64,000 nt of DNA from NCBI RefSeq assembly GCF_040537815.1, contig NZ_JBEWSZ010000001.1, positions 2,170,001 through 2,234,000 on the forward strand, given 5' to 3'. The notes under the pieces were generated by a model that was not told the origin of the DNA, searched no databases, and saw nothing but the letters and a program-made list of their open reading frames with translations. Source of the DNA: Mesorhizobium shangrilense. GTDB lineage: Bacteria > Pseudomonadota > Alphaproteobacteria > Rhizobiales > Rhizobiaceae. Each line of letters starts with the position of its first letter. Within the stretch, counting starts at the first letter, position 1. A program made the position numbers and the translations under genes. Below, piece by piece: positions 19,866 to 28,254 of the stretch.

Positions 19866-20390
19866 ATGCTTATTCGCTCGACTGCGGCATTGGCCGCGCT
19901 TTTCCTGCTTGGCGTCGCCCCCCTGGCACAAGCCGCCGACAAGCCCACCGACCCGCAGATCGCCCATATCGCCTACACGGCCGGCGTCCTTGACGTCGAG
20001 GCAGCCAAGCAGGCCCTCAAGAAATCGAAGAACAAGGAGGTTCTCGATTTCGCCAAGGACATGGTTCGCGACCACGAGGCGGTCAACAAGCAGGCGCTCG
20101 ACCTGGTCAAGAAACTCAAGGTCACGCCCGAGGACAACGACACCAGCAAAGCGCTGACCAAGGCGGCGGCCGAGGAACGGGCCAAGCTCGCCAAACTCAA
20201 CGGCAAGGCCTTCGACAAGGCCTATGTCGACAACGAGGTCGCCTACCACAAGCAGGTGAACGGCGCGCTTGAAACGTTGCTGATCCCGTCGGCCAGCAAT
20301 GCCGAACTCAAGAGCCTGCTGGAAACCGGCCTGAAGATATTCCAGGGCCATGAGCAACACGCCGAGCATGTTGCCGGCATGCTGAAGTAG
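19866..20390 (+). CDS. DUF4142 exported protein
   Basis: A 174-aa exported protein of the DUF4142 family. A signal peptide spans residues 1-22 (TAALAALFLLGVAPLAQAA). The mature part is almost wholly helical and lysine-rich, with a ferritin-like four-helix appearance (FAKDMVRDHEAVNKQALDL, VDNEVAYHKQVNGALETLL, FQGHEQHAEHVAGM) and several His/Glu residues that could bind metal. The start has the strong AAGGAGG at 19854-19860; the longer frame overlaps the ECF-type promoter. It is co-transcribed with the cupredoxin 11 bases downstream. DUF4142 proteins are widespread in rhizobia but unassigned. Confidence 0.9.
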   Translation: MLIRSTAALAALFLLGVAPLAQAADKPTDPQIAHIAYTAGVLDVEAAKQALKKSKNKEVLDFAKDMVRDHEAVNKQALDLVKKLKVTPEDNDTSKALTKAAAEERAKLAKLNGKAFDKAYVDNEVAYHKQVNGALETLLIPSASNAELKSLLETGLKIFQGHEQHAEHVAGMLK

Positions 20391-20401
20391 GGACGGTCCC
20401 A

Positions 20402-20710
20402 ATGTCGAAACGGCATCCGTGGATTGCATTGGCGCTGGCTATGGGTGCCCTGCCAGCGCAGGCTGAAACCGTCCAGGTCACGATCGACAAGCTGGTCTTT
20501 TCGCCGGCGACCGTCGAGGCCAAGGTCGGCGACACGATCGTATGGGTCAACAAGGACGTTTTTGCCCATACCGCCACCGTCAACGGTGACTGGGACGTGA
20601 TGATCCCGCCGAAAAAGTCGGCGAGCCTGACCCTGAAGAAGGTGGAATCGGTCGACTATTCCTGCCGCTTCCATCCCAATATGAAGGGTCATTTGACCGT
20701 TACGCCCTGA
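20402..20710 (+). CDS. Periplasmic cupredoxin (amicyanin/plastocyanin-like)
   Basis: A 102-aa small blue-copper protein. A signal peptide ends at AQA (about residue 21). The ligands are His56 (FAHTA), Cys88, His91 and Met94, in the C-x2-H-x2-M spacing of amicyanin-like proteins. The short C-terminal loop HPNMKGHLTV is typical of the family. It probably carries electrons in the periplasm or buffers copper. It is the second gene of an operon with DUF4142 under the ECF-like promoter, and it converges with the anion permease. Confidence 0.92.
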   Translation: MSKRHPWIALALAMGALPAQAETVQVTIDKLVFSPATVEAKVGDTIVWVNKDVFAHTATVNGDWDVMIPPKKSASLTLKKVESVDYSCRFHPNMKGHLTVTP

Positions 20711-20813
20711 GCACAGCACCAGAAACCGGTCGGCGCCGGAGCGGGAACCCTGCTTTGACGTCGACCAGTCCAGCGCGAAGCCCAGACGACCGCGCCAACC
20801 GAAAGAGAGCCGG

Positions 20814-22040
20814 TCAGAAACCGAATGCCAGCCAGGCGGTGCCGGCCGCGAGCGTGACCAGCGTCAGGGGCAGACCGACCTTGAAGAAAGCGCCGAACGA
20901 CAGCGGCGTGCCGGCGGCACGCGCCTGTTCGGCGACGATCAGGTTGGCGACCGAGCCAAGCAGCGTGAAATTGCCGGCCAGCGTCGAGCTCATCGCCACG
21001 ACCAGCCAGGCGCGCTGCGGATCTTCCAAGCCGGGTATGAACGGCCGCAGCGCGAGCACGGCCGGAACGTTGCTCATGATGTTGGACAGAACCGCGGTGA
21101 AGCCGGATAGCCGCCAGACATCGTCCAGACCGAGGTTTTTTGCCGAGGCAATCATGTCGGGGGTGAGCAGCGTCTTTTCGGCGCCGGCAACAACCACGAA
21201 CAGCCCGGCGAACATGAACAGCAGTGGCCCGTCGATCTCGCGGTAGATGCGCGCCGGCTTGATGGCGCGCGTGAGCAGCAGGATGGCGCCACCGATAAGC
21301 GCTGCCTTGGCGACGGGCACGCCGGCAAAGAAAGCGATGGCCAGACCGATGCAGACGACCACCGCCTTGATGACCTGACCGGTGTGCATGCGGCCGCGAT
21401 AGACTTCCGGAGAGAGCTCGACCCTCCGTTCGAATTCAGCGCGGAAGACCAGTCGAATGATGATGATGACGGCGACGAGGCCAAACAGGGCGACTGGAGC
21501 CAATGCCGCCGTGAAGGCCGGATAGGAAATTCCTGACAGCGCGCCGATGACCATGTTTTGCGGATTGCCGGTGATGGTGGCGACGCTGCCGCAGTTGGAG
21601 GCTGTGGCGGTGGCGATGAGGTAAGGAATAGGATTGCGCTTGATGACACGAGTGACGTGGACGACGATCGGCGCCATGACCAGGCAGATGGCGTCATTGA
21701 CCAGGAATGCCGACAGCACGCCTGTCAGCAGCGTCACCATCACCAAGAGCATGAATGGCGCATGCGCGTGCTCTATCGCGTAGCCGCCGAGGCCGCGAAA
21801 GGCGCCGGAGACCTTCAGGTGCGCCACCACGATCATCATGCCGAGCAGCAGCGTGATGGTGTCGAAATTGATGGCGCGGTAGGCGTCTTCCATGCTCAGC
21901 GCGCCGATGGCGATCATCGCCGCCCCGCCGAGCAGCGCGATCCCTGCCCTGTCGAGGCGCAAGCCCGGAACGCGGCCTATGGCAACACCGGCATAGGTCA
22001 GGACCAGGATCACCAATGCCGCCGCGCCGATGAATGTCAT
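20814..22040 (-). CDS. SLC13/ArsB-type anion permease
   Basis: A 408-aa inner-membrane protein with about 11 helices of the ion-transporter superfamily that includes ArsB and SLC13 carboxylate carriers. The two-fold repeated core is visible: FLVNDAICLVMAPIVVHV and TASNCGSVATITGNPQNMVIG in the first half, and LSNIMSNVPAVLALRPFI with GNFTLLGSVANLIVAEQA in the second. The Asn-Pro-x-N/GSVANL hairpins are the substrate-site signatures. The ATG at 22040 begins directly at the first helix; 38 upstream codons in frame look non-coding. The substrate (arsenite, dicarboxylate or sulfate) is not determinable here. Confidence 0.87.
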   Translation of the reverse strand: MTFIGAAALVILVLTYAGVAIGRVPGLRLDRAGIALLGGAAMIAIGALSMEDAYRAINFDTITLLLGMMIVVAHLKVSGAFRGLGGYAIEHAHAPFMLLVMVTLLTGVLSAFLVNDAICLVMAPIVVHVTRVIKRNPIPYLIATATASNCGSVATITGNPQNMVIGALSGISYPAFTAALAPVALFGLVAVIIIIRLVFRAEFERRVELSPEVYRGRMHTGQVIKAVVVCIGLAIAFFAGVPVAKAALIGGAILLLTRAIKPARIYREIDGPLLFMFAGLFVVVAGAEKTLLTPDMIASAKNLGLDDVWRLSGFTAVLSNIMSNVPAVLALRPFIPGLEDPQRAWLVVAMSSTLAGNFTLLGSVANLIVAEQARAAGTPLSFGAFFKVGLPLTLVTLAAGTAWLAFGF

Positions 22041-22097
22041 TCGCTGAAAACCCCGCCGCAACCTTCCCCACGCAGCTTTTAGCGATGCTCCCGCAAA

Positions 22098-22147
22098 GAG
22101 AAAGCGCCGATCGCAGATTCGACCGATAAATCGGTGGGCCGGTGGCA
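22098..22147. repeat. 50-bp dispersed repeat, copy 1
   Basis: This stretch matches 22701-22750 at 37 of 50 positions without gaps. It contains the dyad CCGATAAATCGG. Both copies are intergenic and in the same direction. Confidence 0.45.
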
Positions 22148-22274
22148 AGGTCACTCGCGCCGACCTCGCTCTGATATCCGCGCTAAGAAACGACGACGGC
22201 CACTGAGCGGCGGTGGACCATCTTCATTGTTCCTCGAAAACCGGAAGCCCTGTGGCCAAGGCAGCCATCGGTTG

Positions 22275-22496
22275 TCAATTCAACGCGGGGTCGCCCAGCG
22301 CCTCGACAACGAAGGATGCCGCAATCAGGTCGTCGGCATCGAGGCGCAACGCGCCCTCACTTCCTCCCATGATGGCGGCGACCTTGTGAAAGGTTCTCAT
22401 TTCATGCTCGGTGATATCAGCACTCCGCATTCTGGCTCTCAGATCGGCAATGCGCAGCCCTAATGTGTTGGACGTTGCAATTTCACGGTTCGACAT
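22275..22496 (-). CDS. Small hypothetical protein
   Basis: A 73-aa cytoplasmic protein with no family that I recognise. It is predicted mostly helical and mildly acidic (RIADLRARMRSADITEHEMR, LDADDLIAASFVVEALGD). The start at 22496 is well supported by GGGAGGAG about 9 bases upstream, which argues that the gene is real; a longer frame to 22544 is possible. It stands alone between the anion permease and the RND pump, and imperfect copies of a 50-bp repeat lie on either side. Confidence 0.6.
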   Translation of the reverse strand: MSNREIATSNTLGLRIADLRARMRSADITEHEMRTFHKVAAIMGGSEGALRLDADDLIAASFVVEALGDPALN

Positions 22497-22800
22497 GGCA
22501 CGATGCTCCTCCCCCAACCCAGGCTTGTTTGCTTTCCCGCCCACCTCGCTCGTTGCCCGAACATGAGGATTTGCGAATGCAACGCCTTGGAACGGATCGT
22601 GCGCACGAAGGTTCCAGCGTCGAGTTCACGAAATAATACTGTCGAGCCCGCGATCGCCCAACGAAAGATCCGCCGCCATTGACGGCCGAGATGGCAAAAA
22701 GCGAGAGCGCCCGTCGCACACCAGACCGACAAATCGGCGGGCTTGCGGCACTGCGCCCATGCGCCCCAGACAAGCAATCCCGCTATGATCATTAGCCGGC
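22497..22800. other. Intergenic region after the RND pump gene
   Basis: This 304-base gap holds copy 2 of the 50-bp repeat and the promoter of the 73-aa gene. Open frames across it are not protein-like. No terminator with a T-run is evident after the RND gene. Confidence 0.4.
22701..22750. repeat. 50-bp dispersed repeat, copy 2
   Basis: Ungapped 37/50 match to 22098-22147, with the core GACCGACAAATCGGCGGGC corresponding to the dyad in copy 1. It lies 50 bases after the RND pump stop. Confidence 0.45.
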
Positions 22801-25800
22801 TCAATGCGCATGCACCGGTTCCGATGCTTCCGCTTCCACTTTGCGATGGTTCTCGGCAAGCACCATGTAAACCGCCGGTACGACGAACAGAGTGAACAGC
22901 GTGCCGATGGCAAGGCCCGTGGCGATCACCAACCCCATATTGTAGCGCGACGCGGCTCCCGCGCCTGACGCCAGGATCAAGGGAGCGACCCCGAGCACCA
23001 TCGCCCCCGTGGTCATCAGGATGGGTCGCAGCCGGATGCTGCACGCGCCCTCTATCGCCTCGCGCTTGGACTTGCCGGCGGCCTGCAAAGTGTTGGCGAC
23101 CTCGACGATGAGAATGCCATGCTTGCTGATCAGCCCCATCAGCGTCACCAGCCCGACCTGCGTGTAGATGTTCATGGTCGCGCCGCCGATGCCCAGGCTG
23201 ATGAAAGCCAGCGCGCCGGCAATCGACATCGGAACCGAAACCAGGATGATCAGCGGGTCGCGAAAACTGTTGAACTGGGCGGAAAGCGCCAGGAAAACGA
23301 TGATCAGGGCAAGCGCGAAGGTGGCCGCCATGCCGCTTGATTCCTGCACGAACTGACGCGACTGGCCGCCATAGTCCACCGAAAAGCCCTGGGGCAGCGT
23401 GCGGGCCGCGATGGACCTCAGCGAATTCAGTGCATCGCTCACCGCGACGCCCGGCGCGGGGACACCGGAAATCGTGGCCGAGTTCAGTTGCTGGAAATGC
23501 GCGACCGAGCGCGGCGTCGCATCAAGGCTCGCGGTCGCGATCGCCGACAATGGAATCTGGGCGCCGTTCACGGTTGCGATCGGATAGTTCATGATCTGGT
23601 CGATGTTCTGGCGCGACCGCTGCTCGACCTGCGGTATGACCTGATAGGAACGGTTGGCGATGCTGAAATAGTTGACGTAGCCACCCCCCAGCATCGTGGC
23701 CAGCGCCGTGCCGACGCTGCTCATCGGCAGGCCAAGCGCCGCTGCCTTGTTACGATCGATCTTGATCGAGTATTGCGGGTTGTCGACGTAGAGATCCTTG
23801 GTCAGGAATATGAACATGCCCGACTTCTGCGCCTCCTGCATGAAGGTGGCGGACACGTCGTTCAACAGGTTGAAGCCATTCGTGGTGCCTATGGCGAACT
23901 GAACCGGCAAGCCGCTCGCTCCGGGGAGCGAGGGGAACTGGAAGGCAACCGTCTGGCCGCCCGCGATCGTGCTGAGGGCATTCTGGACCAGCGGCTGAAG
24001 CACGGCGGCCGTCCGGGTTCGTTCATCCCAGGGTTTCAGCACCATGATATCGAACGAGACGCCGGGTGCCTCGATCTGCAGCGCCTTGTCGGTCTCCGGA
24101 AAGCTGCGGAATATCTTGGTTACCTGATCCGAGTTGAGCAGTTTTTGTTGCAACGTGGCATTGGGCGCGTTCGTCACCTGCGCCGGAATGGCGCCCTGAT
24201 CCTCGGTGGGAGCGAGTTCGCTCTTGGCGCTCGTGTAGAGGAAATAGATGCTGCCAAGGACGATCGTCGCGAAGACAAGGGTGACGGGTATCGTGTTGAG
24301 GCTGCCGTGAAGCAGATATTTGTACGGCCGATGGATCTCGGAAAAACGACGATCGATGAAGTCCGATATGCGTTCCTCCCAGCCGGATCGATCAGTCAGA
24401 TGCGGCTTGAGGATGCGCGAGCACATCATCGGCGTCAGCGTCAGCGCGATGATCATCGACACGGTGACTGCGCCGACCAGGGTAAAGGCGAATTCGCTGA
24501 ACAGGGCGCCGGTCAGGCCGCCCTGGAAGCCGATCGGCACATAGACGGCCACCAGGACGACAGTCATCGCCAGGATCGGCCAGACCAGTTCATGCGCTGC
24601 GTCAAGGGCGGCCTGCATCGGCTGCGCGCCCTCCTCGATGTGTCGATTGACGTTTTCCACGACGATGATCGCGTCGTCGACGACAAGGCCGATGGCGAGC
24701 ACCAGCGCCAGCAAGGTGAGAAGATTTATGGAGAAGCCGAAGATCAGCATCATCGCGAAGGTGCCAACCAGCGAAAGTGGAATGGCGACGATGGGAATGG
24801 CGACAGAACGAGGCGACCCAAGAAACGCGAAGACCACGAAAATGACGATGACCAATGCTTCGACCAAGCTCTTGACCACCTCCGCGATCGACCTGGTCAC
24901 GAAAATGCTGGTGTCGTAGACGATGTAGCCTTCAAGCCCGTGCGGCAACTGCGCCTGGATATCGGGAAAGATCGTACGGATGCCGGAGACGACGTCGAGC
25001 AGATTGGCCGTCGGTGCGACCTGGATGCCGACGAAGACACCCGTCTGTCCGTCGAAGGCGACCTGAACGTCCGGGTTTTGCGAGCCCAGCGACACGGTCG
25101 CGACATCCTTAAGCCGGACAATGGCGCCGTTGACCTGCTTGACCACCAGCTGGCTGAACTGCTCGGCGGAATTCAGTGTTGTCTGCGCGGTCAACACCGT
25201 CTGCGTCATCTGGCCCCTGGTCGTGCCGATGCCCGAGATGTAGTTGTTGCTTGCGAGCGCCGTCCAGACATCCGCCGCCGTCAATCCGTAGGCCGCCAGC
25301 CTGTCCGGCTTCAGCCAGGCCCGGAGCGAGAAGGTCTTGCCGCCCAGGACTTCCGCCGTCTGCACGCCGTTGACCGCCTGCAGCCTGGGCACGATCACCC
25401 GCGTCACGTAGTCGGTGATCTGGTTGGCCGCGAGCACATCGCTGCGAAAGCCCAGATACATGGCGTCGGTGGTCTGCCCGACCGAGACCGACATGGCCGG
25501 CTGCTGCGTACCGGAGGGGAGTTGATTGATTACTGAAGAGACCTTGGCATTGATCTCGGTCATCGCCGCGTCGGCACTGTAGTTGAGACGAAGATTGACC
25601 GTGATCGTCGACTGACCGCTGGTGCTCGACGAGGTCATGTAGTCGATGCCGTTGGCCTGGGCTATGGCATTCTCCAGCGGCGTCGTGATGAAGCCCGCGA
25701 TCACGTCCGGCGCAGCGCCAGCATAGATCGTGGACACGGTGACGACCGCATTTTGCGTCCGTGGATATTGCCGCACCGTGAGCGAGCGGAACGCCTGGTA

Positions 25801-25875
25801 CCCGATGACAACGATGAGCGCACTGACCACCAGGGCAAGAACGGGCCGGCGGATGAAGATGTCCGTGACGTTCAT
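22801..25875 (-). CDS. RND multidrug efflux permease
   Basis: A 1024-aa inner-membrane resistance-nodulation-division pump of the HAE1 (AcrB/MexB) class, exporting drugs or other hydrophobic compounds using the proton gradient. It opens with the family start MNVTDIFIRRPVLALVVSA. The proton-relay pair Asp400-Asp401 sits in helix 4 (GLVVDDAIIVVENVNRH), and the second half has the GLISKHGILIVEVAN motif. Length is at the shorter end of the family. Its adaptor gene lies 9 bases upstream. No outer-membrane factor or regulator gene is adjacent, so it must share a TolC-like channel. Confidence 0.95.
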   Translation of the reverse strand: MNVTDIFIRRPVLALVVSALIVVIGYQAFRSLTVRQYPRTQNAVVTVSTIYAGAAPDVIAGFITTPLENAIAQANGIDYMTSSSTSGQSTITVNLRLNYSADAAMTEINAKVSSVINQLPSGTQQPAMSVSVGQTTDAMYLGFRSDVLAANQITDYVTRVIVPRLQAVNGVQTAEVLGGKTFSLRAWLKPDRLAAYGLTAADVWTALASNNYISGIGTTRGQMTQTVLTAQTTLNSAEQFSQLVVKQVNGAIVRLKDVATVSLGSQNPDVQVAFDGQTGVFVGIQVAPTANLLDVVSGIRTIFPDIQAQLPHGLEGYIVYDTSIFVTRSIAEVVKSLVEALVIVIFVVFAFLGSPRSVAIPIVAIPLSLVGTFAMMLIFGFSINLLTLLALVLAIGLVVDDAIIVVENVNRHIEEGAQPMQAALDAAHELVWPILAMTVVLVAVYVPIGFQGGLTGALFSEFAFTLVGAVTVSMIIALTLTPMMCSRILKPHLTDRSGWEERISDFIDRRFSEIHRPYKYLLHGSLNTIPVTLVFATIVLGSIYFLYTSAKSELAPTEDQGAIPAQVTNAPNATLQQKLLNSDQVTKIFRSFPETDKALQIEAPGVSFDIMVLKPWDERTRTAAVLQPLVQNALSTIAGGQTVAFQFPSLPGASGLPVQFAIGTTNGFNLLNDVSATFMQEAQKSGMFIFLTKDLYVDNPQYSIKIDRNKAAALGLPMSSVGTALATMLGGGYVNYFSIANRSYQVIPQVEQRSRQNIDQIMNYPIATVNGAQIPLSAIATASLDATPRSVAHFQQLNSATISGVPAPGVAVSDALNSLRSIAARTLPQGFSVDYGGQSRQFVQESSGMAATFALALIIVFLALSAQFNSFRDPLIILVSVPMSIAGALAFISLGIGGATMNIYTQVGLVTLMGLISKHGILIVEVANTLQAAGKSKREAIEGACSIRLRPILMTTGAMVLGVAPLILASGAGAASRYNMGLVIATGLAIGTLFTLFVVPAVYMVLAENHRKVEAEASEPVHAH

Positions 25876-25884
25876 GGCCGCGCC

Positions 25885-27018
25885 TCAGTTCGGATTCGCC
25901 GGCGATGCATTCGGATCACTCGACGGCTGCACCGTATTGTTGACGATGACCGGAGTGCCGTTGTTGAGCTTCAACTGACCGGACGTGACGACCGTCTGAC
26001 CTTCGCTCAACCCTTTCAACACCGCGATCTGATCGCCGCGGGTCTCCCCAGTCGTAACGAAAGTCTGGTTCGCGACACGTTGCGGCTTGCCGTCGGGACC
26101 GTTGCCCTTGTCGGTGACGACGAACACGACATTGCCATAGGGATTGATGGTCACCGCCGTCTGCGGCAGGGTTATGTAGTTCTGGGGCGTTCCCACTGCG
26201 ATCGATACGTTGCCGAACATTCCGGGCAGCAGCTTGTCGTCAGGATTGGGAAAGCTCGCCCGAATGGTCAGGCTGCGGCTCTGGCTGTCGACCAGCGGAC
26301 TTATCGCCGTGATCTTTCCATCGAAGGCCTGGGTGCCGTAGGTATCAACCGTTGCTGTCACCGCCTGTCCGACTTTCAACTGGGACAAGGCCTGCTGCGG
26401 CATGGTGAAGTCCAGTTGGATCGGGTCGAGCGACTGCAGGGTGACCACGCTGGTGCCGGCCGCCAGATACTGGCCGAGCGTGACCAGCCTGATTCCCAGC
26501 CTGCCATCGAATGGCGCCCTGATCGTATACTGGTCGATCAGGGCCTGCTGTGCCAGCACCTGAGCTTGCGCTCCCTTCAGGGCAGCCTGGTCGCTATCGA
26601 CCTGGGACTGTGCAACGGTGCGTGTCTTGAGAAGCGATACGTCGCGGTCATAGGTGACCTGCGCATTGGTCACGGTCGCCTGGAACTGCTGCAGGGTGGC
26701 GATCTGCTGGTCGGCCAGGAGTTGGATCAGGAGTGCGCCCTTCTTCACATCCTGCCCGTCCTCGAAGCCAATTTTCTGCACGATGCCCGGCACCTGGGCC
26801 GACAAATTGGTGCCCTGGACGGCCGTGAAACTGCCTACCGCACGCGACACGGTCTGCCAGGGACTCATCGGCGCATCGATCGTCGAAACGGTTTGAGGCG
26901 GGGCTTTCAGATTGGCGATATAGGCGGCGATCATGTGGTTCTTGAAAGCCTGGAATCCGAAGATTCCCGCCAGGATCGCGCCAATCACGATCAGCATGAT
27001 CGCCATGCGTAACTTCAT
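25885..27018 (-). CDS. RND efflux periplasmic adaptor
   Basis: A 377-aa membrane-fusion protein that links the RND pump to an outer-membrane channel. One N-terminal helix (AIMLIVIGAILAGIFGFQAF) anchors or exports it. The lipoyl half VQGTNLSAQVPGIVQKIGFEDGQ, an alpha-helical hairpin (ATLQQFQATVTNAQVTYDRD), the second lipoyl half TIRAPFDGRLG and the beta-barrel VTLGQYLAAGTSVVTLQSL follow in order. The ATG at 27018 starts next to the helix. It is the first gene of a two-gene operon with the pump. Confidence 0.94.
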   Translation of the reverse strand: MKLRMAIMLIVIGAILAGIFGFQAFKNHMIAAYIANLKAPPQTVSTIDAPMSPWQTVSRAVGSFTAVQGTNLSAQVPGIVQKIGFEDGQDVKKGALLIQLLADQQIATLQQFQATVTNAQVTYDRDVSLLKTRTVAQSQVDSDQAALKGAQAQVLAQQALIDQYTIRAPFDGRLGIRLVTLGQYLAAGTSVVTLQSLDPIQLDFTMPQQALSQLKVGQAVTATVDTYGTQAFDGKITAISPLVDSQSRSLTIRASFPNPDDKLLPGMFGNVSIAVGTPQNYITLPQTAVTINPYGNVVFVVTDKGNGPDGKPQRVANQTFVTTGETRGDQIAVLKGLSEGQTVVTSGQLKLNNGTPVIVNNTVQPSSDPNASPANPN

Positions 27019-27501
27019 TGCTGTGAACTCCGCTCCTCGCAACGTCTGCTGGAGAATGGCATCAAGGTCTGGCGTGCGCCGGGAAAAGGGGATTTTGACT
27101 TGTGGCGGCTCGTTCTCATCCTCTGCGTCAAGCGGGGCGGCCGATTGTATCGGCCCGCAGTATTAGCTGTGAGCCGATCCGGCATGCTTGCCAATCAAAA
27201 TCCCGTGACGCAGCCGTGAGCAATTCAAACGGTAACGTCCGGCTAACAGGTTGTTAGCTTTCCCAACCTGGAGATGTAGCCTTCGAAGCCACCAGCGGCT
27301 TTGATGACGCCAGCCTCTCGGCATTCGCGAGGCGCGAACTTTGACACGGCCATGGGCGCGGTCAGCCCCAGGGAATAGATATCGCAGCCGAAGACAGAGT
27401 CCGCACAACTGCGTGAACCATCATACCGGGCGTTGCCACCATTGCCCAAGCCGACCTAAGCAAGACCTCGCTTTCTTCTCCGAGCCACCGAGTTTCGTTC
27501 C
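27019..27501. promoter_or_regulatory. 483-bp divergent intergenic region
   Basis: This region separates the RND operon from the dehydrogenase operon and should hold both promoters. Two inverted repeats stand out: GGCCGA-TTGTA-TCGGCC at 27139-27155, about 120 bases upstream of the adaptor gene, and GCTAAC-AGGTT-GTTAGC at 27242-27258. Either could be an operator for an unlinked regulator. No open frame here looks protein-coding. Confidence 0.4.
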
Positions 27502-28251
27502 ATGAACAAACAAGAGCAGCCAGGAACAAGCCGCAGACAGTTTCTGCTATCGACCACCGCGGTCATCCTTTTGGCAACGGCGGGCAAAGCTGGAGCCGTC
27601 ATCATCAAGGGCGCGGCACCCTGGGCGCCCTTCGACTACAGCCCGCCGCAAACGCTCGAACCCGGCGGATGGTATTTTTTCACGCCCCAGGAAGCCGCGG
27701 CGGTGGAGGCAATCGTCGAGCGATTGATCCCAGCGGATGAACTCAGCGTCAGCGGCAAGGATGCCGGATGCGCGGAATTCATCGACCGGCAGTTGGCAGG
27801 CTCCTTCGGCACCTTCGAACGCCTCTATATGCAAGGACCTTTCCAGGCTGGAGCCCCCGAGCAGGGCGATCAGTCGTCGCTTGTCCCCCAGCAGCGATAC
27901 CGCGTCGGTCTGGCCGGACTGGAATCGTACTGTCAGGACACGTTCAAACAGTCCTTCGCCAGCCTTTCCGCCGACCAGCGCGACAAAGTCCTGACCGGGC
28001 TCCAGAACGGCGACATCGCGCTCAAGAGCATCGATGCCAAACTGTTTTTCACCACCATTCTTACCAACACGATGGAAGGTTTTTTTGCCGACCCGATCTA
28101 CGGCGGCAACAAGGACATGGTGTCATGGAAAATGCTCGGCTTCCCCGGAGCCCGTTATGATTATCGCGACTATGTGGAAATGCATAACCAGAAGATCGAC
28201 CTGCCGCCCCTGAGCATTGCAGGCCGGCCCGAATGGAAAGCAAAGGGCTGA
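27502..28251 (+). CDS. Gluconate 2-dehydrogenase subunit 3-like small subunit (Tat-exported)
   Basis: A 249-aa small subunit of a membrane-associated sugar or polyol dehydrogenase. The N-terminus carries a twin-arginine signal, SRRQFLLS (residues 10-17), before a hydrophobic stretch. The family segment YFFTPQEAAAVEAIVERLIPAD follows near residue 58. The C-terminal part has GFFADPIYGGNKDMVSWKMLGFPGARYDYRD, typical of subunit 3. In this enzyme class the small subunit carries the folded flavoprotein across the membrane. It is first of three genes, followed 3 bases later by the flavoprotein. Confidence 0.92.
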   Translation: MNKQEQPGTSRRQFLLSTTAVILLATAGKAGAVIIKGAAPWAPFDYSPPQTLEPGGWYFFTPQEAAAVEAIVERLIPADELSVSGKDAGCAEFIDRQLAGSFGTFERLYMQGPFQAGAPEQGDQSSLVPQQRYRVGLAGLESYCQDTFKQSFASLSADQRDKVLTGLQNGDIALKSIDAKLFFTTILTNTMEGFFADPIYGGNKDMVSWKMLGFPGARYDYRDYVEMHNQKIDLPPLSIAGRPEWKAKG

Positions 28252-28254
28252 TCG

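Noticed and set aside
23488..25536. 682-codon open frame antisense to the RND pump gene
   Set aside because: It lies entirely inside a well-conserved gene, consists mostly of Arg/Asp/Gly-rich sequence and shows no family character; long antisense frames are common in GC-rich DNA.
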